Source: Nitrospirota bacterium (GTDB lineage Bacteria > Nitrospirota > Thermodesulfovibrionia > UBA6902). Taken from it: 7,180 bases of DNA. Below the pieces are notes generated by a model. That model worked only from the letters and a program-made list of their open reading frames with translations. It had not been told where the DNA came from and searched no databases. Shown in pieces: positions 1 to 6,608 of the stretch. The position numbers and the translations under genes were made by a program. Where the stretch lies: assembly GCA_015491705.1 (NCBI GenBank), contig WFVK01000024.1, positions 1 through 7,180 on the forward strand, in the 5' to 3' direction. Positions within the stretch are counted from its first letter, which is position 1. The number at the start of each line of letters is the position of its first letter.

Positions 1-1
1 G

Positions 2-97
2 GACAATGTCCTGAGTGAATTACAGAAAAACGCCGGTACCCAGTTCGATCCTGAAATTGTGAACATCATCCTGCGGGAAAAAATGGCGTTGGTATGA
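2..97 (+). CDS. C-terminal end of a probable HD-GYP domain protein (5' partial)
   Basis: The reading frame is open from the left edge and ends at TGA 95-97, giving 31 visible residues. The segment ELQKNAGTQFDPEIVNIIL resembles the closing helix of HD-GYP phosphohydrolase domains, where a 'NAGTQFDPEVV..F' stretch is common near the C-terminus. Proteins of that family hydrolyse cyclic di-GMP and are often response regulators or sensor proteins. The catalytic HD and GYP motifs would lie upstream of the window and cannot be seen, so the assignment rests on this tail alone. The gene converges on dapB, with 36 bp between the two stop codons. Which N-terminal domains it carries (receiver, PAS, GAF) is unknown. 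Confidence 0.6.
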   Translation, partial: DNVLSELQKNAGTQFDPEIVNIILREKMALV

Positions 98-133
98 TAA
101 AACAGCCCGGAGCTGACAGATGAACGCCTGCTG

Positions 134-937
134 TTATTTCAGCCCCAGCACATCCTGCATGTCGTACAACCCGGGAGTCTGCTTGTATACCCACTGGGCG
201 GCCTTTAACGCTCCCCTGGCAAAGGTATCCCTGCTGGATGCCTTGTGAGTGATCTCGATCCTCTCGCCGAGTCCGCCGAACAGTACGGTATGCTCTCCCA
301 CGATATCACCAGCGCGGATCGTCTGTATGCCGATCTCTCTCGGCGACCTTTCGCCGATGAGGCCGTGTCTTGCGTATACCGCCGTATCCTCCAGGTTCCT
401 GTTGAGCGCCCGTGCCAGAACCTGAGCCATTTTCATGGCGGTGCCGGAAGGGGCGTCTTTTTTCAGCCTGTGATGGGCCTCGATTATCTCAACGTCATAG
501 TCATCCCCTGTAATCCTGGCTATGTCCTCCAGTACCCTCAGCAGGAGGTTCACCCCGACGCTCATGTTAGGGGCAAACACACAGGGGGTCTTCTGTGCAT
601 ATAATTTTATATATTCCGTCTCTTCCTTGCTGAAGCCGGTGGTCCCTATGACCACGGGCAGGGGTTTGCCGGAAATTGATTTCAGGTATTCTATGGTCGC
701 CGACGGAGATGAAAAGTCAATAACTACATCGGCACCGCCTGCAATCTCGTTAATGTTATCGGTGATTTTCACGCCGGCGGCCCCTGTGCCGGCAACCTCG
801 CCGATATCCCTTCCGAGATATTCATGGCTGCTGCGCTCCAGCACCCCTGCGAGCCTCATATCCTCGCGTTCCCTTAAAAGCGCTATAATCCGGCTCCCCA
901 TTCTTCCGGAGGCTCCTGATACTATTATGTTAAGCAT
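134..937 (-). CDS. dapB: 4-hydroxy-tetrahydrodipicolinate reductase
   Basis: DapB is a cytoplasmic enzyme that uses NAD(P)H to reduce the product of DapA to tetrahydrodipicolinate, in the diaminopimelate/lysine pathway. The 267-residue length is normal for the family. Visible motifs are the N-terminal Rossmann nucleotide-binding loop GASGRMG (residues 8-14), GTTG (98-101), the APNMS segment (122-126), and the catalytic and substrate-binding block [13 protein letters not shown] (155-167). In that block H155/H156 and K159 align with the E. coli HHRxK catalytic residues. The frame stays open upstream to 1030, but ATG 937 is chosen because [14 protein letters not shown] is the standard N-terminus and AAGGAG lies 7 nt upstream. 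It is the last gene of the lysA-dapF-yacG-dapB unit, and its first 8 bp overlap the end of yacG, which suggests translational coupling. Confidence 0.97.
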   Translation of the reverse strand: MLNIIVSGASGRMGSRIIALLREREDMRLAGVLERSSHEYLGRDIGEVAGTGAAGVKITDNINEIAGGADVVIDFSSPSATIEYLKSISGKPLPVVIGTTGFSKEETEYIKLYAQKTPCVFAPNMSVGVNLLLRVLEDIARITGDDYDVEIIEAHHRLKKDAPSGTAMKMAQVLARALNRNLEDTAVYARHGLIGERSPREIGIQTIRAGDIVGEHTVLFGGLGERIEITHKASSRDTFARGALKAAQWVYKQTPGLYDMQDVLGLK

Positions 938-1118
938 TTCCCGTCTCCTTGTCCGAAGGCTGTGCCCCTGATTCGTCATCAGGCATGCCCTTGATTCTGT
1001 ATTCTCCGGAGGCCCACGCCCCAAGGTCAATTAGTTTACACCTTTCAGAGCAGAAAGGTCTATACGGATTGTCATGCCACTGTGTCTTTTTCCTGCATAC
1101 GGGGCACTTGATCTGCAT
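930..1118 (-). CDS. yacG: YacG family small zinc-binding protein (DNA gyrase inhibitor family)
   Basis: This is a 62-residue protein with the four cysteines of the YacG (DUF329) zinc finger: C5-x2-C8, then C23-x3-C27. They are followed by the family signature [15 protein letters not shown] (residues 28-42) and an acidic, low-complexity tail. E. coli YacG binds one zinc ion and inhibits DNA gyrase through GyrB; whether this protein does so is inferred from the family. ATG 1118 is preferred because AAGGAT lies 6 nt upstream and the protein then begins right before the zinc finger. An in-frame ATG at 1148 would add ten residues, including two more Cys ([10 protein letters not shown]), and has a poorer ribosome site. 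The gene starts 42 bp after dapF ends and overlaps dapB by 8 bp, so it is co-expressed with lysine/DAP genes, unlike the coaE neighbourhood of E. coli yacG. Confidence 0.9.
   Translation of the reverse strand: MQIKCPVCRKKTQWHDNPYRPFCSERCKLIDLGAWASGEYRIKGMPDDESGAQPSDKETGNA
945..950 (-). promoter_or_regulatory. Ribosome binding site for dapB
   Basis: On the minus strand AAGGAG is followed by a 7-nt spacer and then ATG at 937. It lies inside the end of yacG and decides the dapB start against the longer frame that opens at 1030. Confidence 0.75.
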
Positions 1119-1124
1119 CTCATT

Positions 1125-1130
1125 ATCCTT
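1125..1130 (-). promoter_or_regulatory. Ribosome binding site for yacG
   Basis: AAGGAT on the minus strand, 6 nt before ATG 1118. It supports the shorter start over ATG 1148, which would place this sequence inside the coding region. Confidence 0.5.
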
Positions 1131-1160
1131 ACAGTTGCATAAAACCATGGCCCGCCCTGC

Positions 1161-2000
1161 TTATGCAGCCTTAAGGTCTATTGTCCCTTCAAACACCTTG
1201 ACCGCGGGGCCTGTCATATACACATGGTTGTCTTTAGGGGACCAGTGGATTCTCAGCTTACCGCCGGCAAGGTGCACTGTCACCCTTCTGCTGGTCAGGC
1301 CGAGCAGCGCCGATGCCACGCCGGCGGCCGATGCCCCCGTGCCGCAGGCCATAGTCTCTCCGACACCGCGCTCCCATACCCTCATCTTTATATTGTTGCG
1401 GTCCATGATTTCGATAAACTCGACATTTGTCCTGTGCGGAAACAGCCTGTTGTTTTCAATCTCGGGGCCGTACCGATTTAGCGGGAATGACCCGACATTC
1501 TTATCCACGATCACTGCATGGGGATTCCCCATGGAGACACAGGTCATCCTGAACGTCCTGTCACTGATTTTGACCGGGTGATTGAGTACGCTGCCCTTTA
1601 TTTTAACCGGTATACTCTCACCGTCCAGCACAGGCTCTCCCATATCCACCCTGATAAGCCTGCCCGTCCTGTATATGTGTATAATGCCGGCGAGTGTCTC
1701 TATCGAGAGACGGTCCCTTTTTTCTGCAGGCGTAAGCACGCTGTCCCAGATATATTTCCCGAGGCATCTTATGCCGTTTCCGCACATCTCGACTTCCGAG
1801 CCGTCCGCGTTGAATATCCTCATCCTGAAGGCTGCTTCTGCCGAGCAGCACAGCAGGAGCAACTGGTCGGCGCCTATGCCGAACCTGCGGTCGCAGAGCT
1901 TCCTTGAAAGAGCGGAGATTCTTCTAAGCGACGCGGACCTGTCATCCAGAATGATGAAATCATTGCCGAGGGCATGCATTTTTGTGAATTGTAGTTTCAC
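1161..2000 (-). CDS. dapF: Diaminopimelate epimerase
   Basis: DapF converts LL-diaminopimelate to meso-diaminopimelate by a cofactor-free two-cysteine mechanism, supplying both peptidoglycan cross-linking and LysA. The 279-residue protein shows the conserved N-terminus KMHALGNDF (7-15). The first catalytic cysteine, C73, lies in NADGSEVEMCGNGIRC (64-79) and the second, C219, in WERGVGETMACGTGA (209-223). GNPH (158-161) is another conserved block. Both half-domains are therefore intact. The start codon is GTG at 2000, overlapping the lysA TGA as GTGA; no strong Shine-Dalgarno precedes it, so expression probably depends on ribosomes finishing lysA. An internal ATG at 1979 would cut off conserved residues. 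The downstream neighbour is yacG, 42 bp away. Confidence 0.97.
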   Translation of the reverse strand: MKLQFTKMHALGNDFIILDDRSASLRRISALSRKLCDRRFGIGADQLLLLCCSAEAAFRMRIFNADGSEVEMCGNGIRCLGKYIWDSVLTPAEKRDRLSIETLAGIIHIYRTGRLIRVDMGEPVLDGESIPVKIKGSVLNHPVKISDRTFRMTCVSMGNPHAVIVDKNVGSFPLNRYGPEIENNRLFPHRTNVEFIEIMDRNNIKMRVWERGVGETMACGTGASAAGVASALLGLTSRRVTVHLAGGKLRIHWSPKDNHVYMTGPAVKVFEGTIDLKAA

Positions 2001-3253
2001 TTTAAAAATTCCGGTATTTCCGTTCCTCTTGTCAGGTCCCTGTACCGCTCTCTCTTCCGTATAACATAAAATTCCCCGCCCCTTGCCAGCACCTCTGCGG
2101 GCCTGAGCCTCGAATTGTAGTTGGAACTCATGGAAAAACCATACCCGCCTGCGCTCATTACGGCAAGCAGGTCTCCGTGCACAGGGCGGTTCAGACTTCT
2201 CTGCCTTGCAAAGAAGTCCCCGGATTCACATATGGGGCCCACGACATCCGCCTGTATCGCGGCCCTCCGGTTCCTTTTCACCGGCAGTATGTGATGATAG
2301 GCCTCATACAGGCTCGGTCTTATAAGGTCGTTCATGCCGGCATCGACTATCACGAAATTTTTCTCACCTGACTTCTTTAGGTACAGGACCTTTGTAACCA
2401 GTATCCCTGCATTTCCGGCTATCGACCTTCCGGGCTCCAGGATCAGCGTGAAATCGTTCTCCCTGACCAGCGGGAGGACGCCGCCTGCAAGCTCCCGCGG
2501 GTGGGGCGTGACATTGTTGTCATATGAGATGCCGAGGCCGCCTCCGATATCGAGGTATTTTATCCCTATGCCCTCTGATCGCAGCTCCTTTGCAAGCGCG
2601 AGTATCCTTTTTACCGCCTCCACAAAGGGGGATATCTCGGTTATCTGCGAGCCTATATGACAGTGGATGCCGAGAATCCTGATGTTTGACAATCCGGCGG
2701 CAAGCCTGTAGCCTTCAACGGCCTCTTCCATCGGGATGCCGAACTTGTGCTTCCTTAGACCGGTGGATATGTACGGATGCGTAACCGCATTTATGTCCGG
2801 ATTGACCCTGAGGGCCACCGGCGCCCTGACCCCCATGTCAGCGGCTATCCTGTTGATATGCGCAAGCTCATCGGATGATTCGATATTGAACATGAGGATA
2901 CGTGACTTCAGGGAGTATCTGATCTCTTCAGCGGTCTTTCCGACCCCGGCATAGACTATCTTTCCGGGGGGGATGCCCGCCTTCAACGCAAGATAGAGTT
3001 CCCCGCCCGAGACCACGTCCCCGCCGCAGCCCTTTTTTGCAAGGGCCCTGAGTATGGCCGGATTTGAATTGGCCTTCAGTGCAAAACAGATTATGTGGGG
3101 GAAACCGTCAAAGGCGTTTTCAAATGCATCATAATGCCTGCTCAGGGTCTTATGGCTGTAGATATACACCGGTGTCCCCACTTCGTCCACAATCCGCCTG
3201 ACAGGGACATCCTCGGCATACAGTTCCGAATGTTTGTATCTGAAATCGTGCAT
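1997..3253 (-). CDS. lysA: Diaminopimelate decarboxylase
   Basis: LysA is a PLP-dependent fold-III (alanine racemase-like barrel) enzyme that decarboxylates meso-diaminopimelate to L-lysine, the last step of the pathway. The 418-residue length is typical. Recognisable sites are the PLP lysine K60 in CFALKANSN (56-64), HCHIGSQ (197-203), the phosphate-binding GGGLG (237-241), EPGRS (273-277), the active-site cysteine C342 in CESGDFF (342-348), and AGGYGFSMSSNYN (368-380) with the conserved YGF. ATG 3253 gives MHDFRYKHSELYAEDVPV, matching the usual N-terminus, although the upstream ribosome site is weak. It is the first gene of the minus-strand unit and ends in a 4-bp overlap with dapF. Its leader would contain the nested repeat at 3272-3414 if transcription starts near 3485. 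Confidence 0.97.
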   Translation of the reverse strand: MHDFRYKHSELYAEDVPVRRIVDEVGTPVYIYSHKTLSRHYDAFENAFDGFPHIICFALKANSNPAILRALAKKGCGGDVVSGGELYLALKAGIPPGKIVYAGVGKTAEEIRYSLKSRILMFNIESSDELAHINRIAADMGVRAPVALRVNPDINAVTHPYISTGLRKHKFGIPMEEAVEGYRLAAGLSNIRILGIHCHIGSQITEISPFVEAVKRILALAKELRSEGIGIKYLDIGGGLGISYDNNVTPHPRELAGGVLPLVRENDFTLILEPGRSIAGNAGILVTKVLYLKKSGEKNFVIVDAGMNDLIRPSLYEAYHHILPVKRNRRAAIQADVVGPICESGDFFARQRSLNRPVHGDLLAVMSAGGYGFSMSSNYNSRLRPAEVLARGGEFYVIRKRERYRDLTRGTEIPEFLK

Positions 3254-3271
3254 GGTCTGTTAACCCGTATC

Positions 3272-3414
3272 TGTTGCGGAAGCTGATTTTTGAAACTGAT
3301 TTTGAGCTTGCGTCATTTCGACCAGCGGGAGAAATCTTTATATTGCGACGGGTTAAGATTTCTCACTTCGTTCGAAATGACAGCGAGCTGATCAGATAAT
3401 GATTTTCCGCAACA
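3272..3414. repeat. Nested inverted-repeat (MITE-like or palindromic intergenic) element
   Basis: The core is a 70-bp palindrome: 27-nt arms at 3312-3338 and 3355-3381, 22 of 27 positions complementary, around a 16-nt loop. The arm ends are perfect: gtcatttcga (3312) pairs with tcgaaatgac (3372), and gagaaatctt (3329) pairs with aagatttctc (3355). A second perfect 10-bp pair lies outside it, tgttgcggaa (3272-3281) with ttccgcaaca (3405-3414). No protein is encoded. From memory, the core resembles dispersed palindromes common in intergenic DNA of several Gram-negative phyla; that is recollection, not a search. In RNA either strand would fold into a long hairpin, which could affect the lysA leader or stop stray transcription. 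Confidence 0.75.
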
Positions 3415-3441
3415 TGAACTAACCCGATAATCCCTTCAAAT

Positions 3442-3460
3442 CCCCCTTAAGCAAAGGGGG
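3442..3460. repeat. Short C/G-rich hairpin
   Basis: Arms ccccctt (3442-3448) and aaggggg (3454-3460) are perfectly complementary around a 5-nt loop, aagca. No T-run follows on the plus strand, so it is not a standard terminator. It resembles short dispersed 'ccccctt...aaggggg' palindromes seen in many bacterial intergenic regions. Confidence 0.6.
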
Positions 3461-3473
3461 GGAAAGATTCCGG

Positions 3474-3502
3474 TTGCCCGGTTGAGTTTTATATTATATA
3501 TA
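3474..3502 (+). promoter_or_regulatory. Candidate promoter for tilS
   Basis: TTGCCC (3474-3479) and TATATA (3497-3502) are separated by 17 bp, each matching the sigma-70 consensus at 4 of 6 positions. It would give a leader of roughly 60 nt. A second possible -10, TATAAT at 3566-3571, overlaps the first ATG but lacks a good -35. Confidence 0.3.
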
Positions 3503-3515
3503 AGTCTCCGGACAA
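3488..3515 (-). promoter_or_regulatory. Candidate promoter for the lysA-dapF-yacG-dapB unit
   Basis: On the minus strand TTGTCC (3515-3510, 4 of 6) is followed after 16 bp by TATAAA (3493-3488, 5 of 6). It shares the AT-rich patch with the plus-strand candidate. The resulting leader of about 230 nt would include both hairpin repeats. Confidence 0.3.
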
Positions 3516-3569
3516 TTTCCCGTGCAGTGAAACCGCCCCTGTTAATCCCGGCCTTCTTTTTAAGGTATA

Positions 3570-4976
3570 ATGGAACTACTTATGGAACTTGCAGACAGAG
3601 TACGAAATACGGTTATTCAATACGCGATGATCTCGCGCGGGGACCGCGTGCTGACCGGCCTGTCGGGCGGTCCCGATTCGATCTGCCTTGCAGTTATTTT
3701 AGATAAACTGAAGGACGATTTCAATATTTCTCTCGCTGCGGTGTACATTGATCACGGCCTGAGACCCCGCGAAGCGGAGAAAGAGGCGGACTTCTGCAGG
3801 AAATTCTGTGAGGACCGCGGGATCGAATTCTTCCTGAGGCGCGCGGATGTCAGGAAATTCGCCGCTGAAGAACGGCTGAATATGCAGGAGGCCGCAAGGG
3901 AACTGAGATACAGGATATATGAAGAACTTGCAGCAAAGCTGAATTTTACAAGGATTGCCCTCGGCCACAACGCCGATGACCAGGCGGAGACCGTTCTGAT
4001 GAGACTGTTCAGGGGATCTGGGAGAAAAGGTCTATCGGGGATACCGCCTGTAAGGGGGAGGATAATCAGGCCGCTCATTGATGTTGAAAGAAGAGAGATA
4101 GAGACCTTCCTCTCTTCCGGCCGGCCGGTCACTTATGCCGTTGATTCTTCAAACCTTAAAGACGACTATTTCAGGAACTGGATAAGGCGTAATGTCATGG
4201 ACAGGATTAAATGCAGGGCGCCGGCGGCCGTGCGCGAGATATGCAGGACGGCGAAGATTCTGCAGGAAGAAGACGAGTACCTTGAGATTATAGTCACAAA
4301 GACACTGATGAGACTCATCAGCAGAAAGAGCGATGATTCAATAGAGCTGTTCCTTTATCCACTCGCAAGCATGGAGAAACCTGTATTGAGGCGTGTCATA
4401 AGGAGGGCCGTTAATGAAACAAGAGGGCTGAGGGGAATAGCCTTTGTGCATATTGAAGACATAATCAGGCTCATAAAACAAGGCCGTCCGGGTGACAGAC
4501 TGCACCTTCCCGGGGACATCAGGGCGATAAAGGAATATTCCCTGATAAAGATCACCACCAGGAAGCCCGTCAGGATCAGCGAATACGAGCTGCATCCGCC
4601 CTGCGAGCTTGCCCTGAAGGAAGCCGGGATTACAATAAAGGCATCTTTTGAGGAAAAGGTGACGGCGACGGGCGACGGGAGGCGCTCGGTGCTCCTTGAC
4701 GCAGGCCCCATGAAATTCCCGCTCAGGGTCAGGGCACGGGTATCAGGAGATTTCTTTTATCCGGCCGGTTTCGGGAGGAGGAAAAAGCTGCAGGATTTCT
4801 TTGTGGATGAGAAAATTCCGAGGGACCGGAGGGATATTATTCCGGTCGTATTGTCGGGAAATGATATTATATGGGTTGCAGGGTACAGGGCCGATGAGAG
4901 GTTCAGGCCGCACAGTGGCACCGGGAAGTTTTTAAGGCTTGAGATATCAGGCGAAGAATATTCAAGCGGGCGATAA
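3570..4976 (+). CDS. tilS: tRNA(Ile)-lysidine synthase
   Basis: TilS uses ATP and lysine to convert C34 of the CAU-anticodon tRNA(Ile) to lysidine, so that it is charged with isoleucine and reads AUA. The N-terminal N-type PP-loop ATPase domain has SGGPDS (32-37), YIDHGLR (59-65), GHNADDQAETVLMR (132-145) and RPL (167-169), followed by the DYFRNWIRRNVM segment (199-210). A central helical region follows. The C-terminal TilS domain is present (about 384-460), with KKLQDFFVDEKIPRDRRDIIPVV (405-427) as its hallmark, so this is the long 468-residue form. ATG 3570 has AAGG only 4 nt upstream; ATG 3582, four codons later, is equally plausible and keeps all motifs. gltX follows on the same strand after 127 bp, and tilS diverges from lysA. 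Confidence 0.96.
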   Translation: MELLMELADRVRNTVIQYAMISRGDRVLTGLSGGPDSICLAVILDKLKDDFNISLAAVYIDHGLRPREAEKEADFCRKFCEDRGIEFFLRRADVRKFAAEERLNMQEAARELRYRIYEELAAKLNFTRIALGHNADDQAETVLMRLFRGSGRKGLSGIPPVRGRIIRPLIDVERREIETFLSSGRPVTYAVDSSNLKDDYFRNWIRRNVMDRIKCRAPAAVREICRTAKILQEEDEYLEIIVTKTLMRLISRKSDDSIELFLYPLASMEKPVLRRVIRRAVNETRGLRGIAFVHIEDIIRLIKQGRPGDRLHLPGDIRAIKEYSLIKITTRKPVRISEYELHPPCELALKEAGITIKASFEEKVTATGDGRRSVLLDAGPMKFPLRVRARVSGDFFYPAGFGRRKKLQDFFVDEKIPRDRRDIIPVVLSGNDIIWVAGYRADERFRPHSGTGKFLRLEISGEEYSSGR

Positions 4977-5025
4977 AGCTTAACCTTAAGTTTGCATAAA
5001 GGGGCAGCGGAGTTTGCGGGGAAAC

Positions 5026-5079
5026 CCTGTTTGAGGTTCGGGGGTCAACTGTTATAAGGCGAGGGTTACCGGAAACAGG
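5026..5079 (+). repeat. Imperfect dyad upstream of gltX
   Basis: CCTGTTTGAGGT (5026-5037) and ACCGGAAACAGG (5068-5079) pair at 10 of 12 positions, with one symmetric 2x2 mismatch, around a 30-nt interior. The right arm ends 10 nt before the gltX Shine-Dalgarno. The dyad covers the proposed promoter, so it could be an operator or, in read-through RNA from tilS, a leader hairpin. Function is not shown. Confidence 0.45.
5031..5058 (+). promoter_or_regulatory. Candidate promoter for gltX
   Basis: TTGAGG (5031-5036, 4 of 6 to the -35 consensus) and TATAAG (5053-5058, 5 of 6) are 16 bp apart. Transcription would begin near 5065, giving a leader of about 40 nt. No clear terminator separates it from tilS, so read-through is also possible. 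Confidence 0.45.
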
Positions 5080-5089
5080 TCTTTATTGC

Positions 5090-5095
5090 AGGAGG
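5090..5095 (+). promoter_or_regulatory. Ribosome binding site for gltX
   Basis: A perfect AGGAGG lies 8 nt before ATG 5104. It decides the start: the frame is open from a TTG at 5086, but that codon lies upstream of the Shine-Dalgarno itself. Confidence 0.85.
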
Positions 5096-5103
5096 AGAGA
5101 TTG

Positions 5104-6528
5104 ATGAAAAAGGTAAGGGTACGTTTTGCACCGAGCCCCACCGGATTCCTTCATATAGGGGGCGCGAGGACGGCGCTGTTCAACTGGCTTTACGCCAGGC
5201 ACAACAACGGTGTGTTCATACTGAGGATAGAGGATACGGACAGGAGCCGTTCCACTGATGAGTACATAGAGGCAATCATACAGGGCATGAAGTGGCTGGG
5301 GCTTGACTGGGATGAAGGACCGTTCAGGCAGACATCGAGATTCGATCTGTACAGAAGCTATGCAGACAGGCTGCTGAAAGAGGGCAAAGCCTACTACTGC
5401 TACTGTTCTCCCGCCGAGCTTGAGGCAAGGCGCAAAGAGGCCATGGCGGCAGGCAGGGCATTAAAATACAACGGCAGGTGCAGGGACCTGAAAGAGCCGG
5501 TTCCCGGTGTGTCGCCGGTTGTCAGGTTCAGGATGCCGCAGGAAGGCCGGACGGTTGTCGATGATCTGATCAGGGGCAGGGTCACCTTTGCAAACGACCA
5601 GCTTGACGACCTGATCATTCTCCGGTCAGACGGCACCCCGACCTATAACCTGACCGTTGTAGCGGATGATATCGACATGGGGATAACCCATGTCATCAGG
5701 GGTGACGACCACCTGAACAACACCCCCAGGCAGATACAGCTTTACAATGCATTCGGATACGCGGTGCCGGAGTTTGCGCACCTGCCCATGATACTCGGCC
5801 CGGACAGGGCAAGGCTCTCAAAGCGGCACGGAGCGGCATCCGTAATGGCGTATTATGAGATGGGATACCTGCCCGATGCACTTGTTAATTACCTCGCGAG
5901 GCTCGGCTGGTCATACGGAGACCAGGAGATATTCACCAGGGAAGAGCTGATAAGGTATTTTTCCTTTGAAAACGTGGGCAGGGCCGCGGCGGTCTTTAAT
6001 CCCGAAAAACTCCTCTGGCTGAACAGCCAGTACATAATCAACTCGTCATCCGAGAAACTCGCCGGACTCGTCATACCGTTTCTGGTAAAGGAAGGCATCG
6101 TAACAGACGGATGGAACCCTGACGGAAAGTGGCTGGCAAGGGCCGTGGATACGCTGAAAGAGCGTTCAAAGACGCTGGTCGAGCTTGCGAGGTCGCTGCG
6201 TTACTATATCGCCGGCGAGGTTGAATATGATGAAAAGGCAAGGGCCAAATTCCTCAATGAAGAAAGCGTCGGCCTGCTCGTGGAGGTAAAAGAGGGGCTT
6301 GCCTCTCTCGCCGTGTTTTCAGAGGCGGAGACCGAGAGACTCTTCCGGTCCATAATTGAAAAACACGGCATAAAGCTCGGCAGGCTCGCCCAGCCCGTCC
6401 GCGTTGCATTGACCGGCGGCACGCAAAGCCCGGGTATATTTGAAGTGATCGACGTGCTCGGCAGGGAAAAGACCCTTCAGAGGCTGCAGAAGGCGATAGA
6501 GACGGCAGGAAGGGCAAAAGGCAGGTAG
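5104..6528 (+). CDS. gltX: Glutamate--tRNA ligase
   Basis: This class I aminoacyl-tRNA synthetase attaches glutamate to tRNA(Glu) in the cytoplasm, serving translation and glutamyl-tRNA-dependent tetrapyrrole synthesis. The 474-residue length is normal for bacterial GluRS. The N-terminal catalytic domain shows [20 protein letters not shown] (6-25), with HIGG as the HIGH motif, then [11 protein letters not shown] (40-50). LSKRHGA (238-244) is the KMSKS-loop variant usual in GluRS. C99, C101 and C126 match zinc ligands of E. coli GluRS, but the position of its fourth ligand (His) is D128. The C-terminal half (about 320-474) is the helical anticodon-binding region, ending with [20 protein letters not shown] (435-454). 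Whether it also charges tRNA(Gln) cannot be told from the window. Confidence 0.97.
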   Translation: MKKVRVRFAPSPTGFLHIGGARTALFNWLYARHNNGVFILRIEDTDRSRSTDEYIEAIIQGMKWLGLDWDEGPFRQTSRFDLYRSYADRLLKEGKAYYCYCSPAELEARRKEAMAAGRALKYNGRCRDLKEPVPGVSPVVRFRMPQEGRTVVDDLIRGRVTFANDQLDDLIILRSDGTPTYNLTVVADDIDMGITHVIRGDDHLNNTPRQIQLYNAFGYAVPEFAHLPMILGPDRARLSKRHGAASVMAYYEMGYLPDALVNYLARLGWSYGDQEIFTREELIRYFSFENVGRAAAVFNPEKLLWLNSQYIINSSSEKLAGLVIPFLVKEGIVTDGWNPDGKWLARAVDTLKERSKTLVELARSLRYYIAGEVEYDEKARAKFLNEESVGLLVEVKEGLASLAVFSEAETERLFRSIIEKHGIKLGRLAQPVRVALTGGTQSPGIFEVIDVLGREKTLQRLQKAIETAGRAKGR

Positions 6529-6557
6529 TTGCCGGCCTGATCTATTTCAACCCCGAA

Positions 6558-6574
6558 GGCCCGAATGGCGGGCC
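6558..6574. terminator. Possible weak hairpin between convergent genes
   Basis: GGCCCG (6558-6563) and CGGGCC (6569-6574) form a perfect 6-bp GC stem with a 5-nt loop, in the 80-bp gap between the converging gltX and methyltransferase genes. It is placed as a bidirectional terminator would be, but no T-run follows on either strand, so intrinsic termination is doubtful. Confidence 0.3.
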
Positions 6575-6608
6575 CAATGTCCTCGCCTCGCCTGGTGGTA
6601 GTGGTCGG

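Larger units (their letters stand above)
3254..3569. other. Divergent intergenic region between lysA and tilS
   Basis: This 316-bp stretch separates two divergently transcribed units and has no credible coding frame. It holds a nested inverted-repeat element (3272-3414), a compact C/G-rich hairpin (3442-3460) and a short AT-rich patch (about 3487-3503) flanked by possible -35 elements in both directions. Promoters for both units should lie here. Confidence 0.8.

Noticed and set aside
98..140. Possible terminator between the HD-GYP gene and dapB
   Set aside because: AACAGC (101-106) and GCTGTT (130-135) pair, but the stem is only 6 bp with a 23-nt loop and no T-run, and it includes the dapB stop codon.
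938..1030. N-terminal extension of DapB by 31 residues (start at 1030)
   Set aside because: It would lie inside yacG in another frame, does not resemble DapB, and the ribosome site at 945-950 points to ATG 937.
245..1581. Long plus-strand open frames opposite dapB, yacG and dapF
   Set aside because: They are antisense to clear conserved genes, resemble no known protein, and lack independent start signals.
4979..4990. CTTAACCTTAAG palindrome just after the tilS stop
   Set aside because: The arms are 5 bp, AT-rich, with a 2-nt loop and no T-run; too weak for a terminator.
5001..5060. tRNA-like element suggested by GGTTCG near 5035
   Set aside because: No matching T-stem, acceptor stem or anticodon arm could be built around it.
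5821..5841. Non-canonical KMSKS motif (LSKRHGA) in GluRS as a defect
   Set aside because: This form is normal for bacterial GluRS and not a sign of inactivation.
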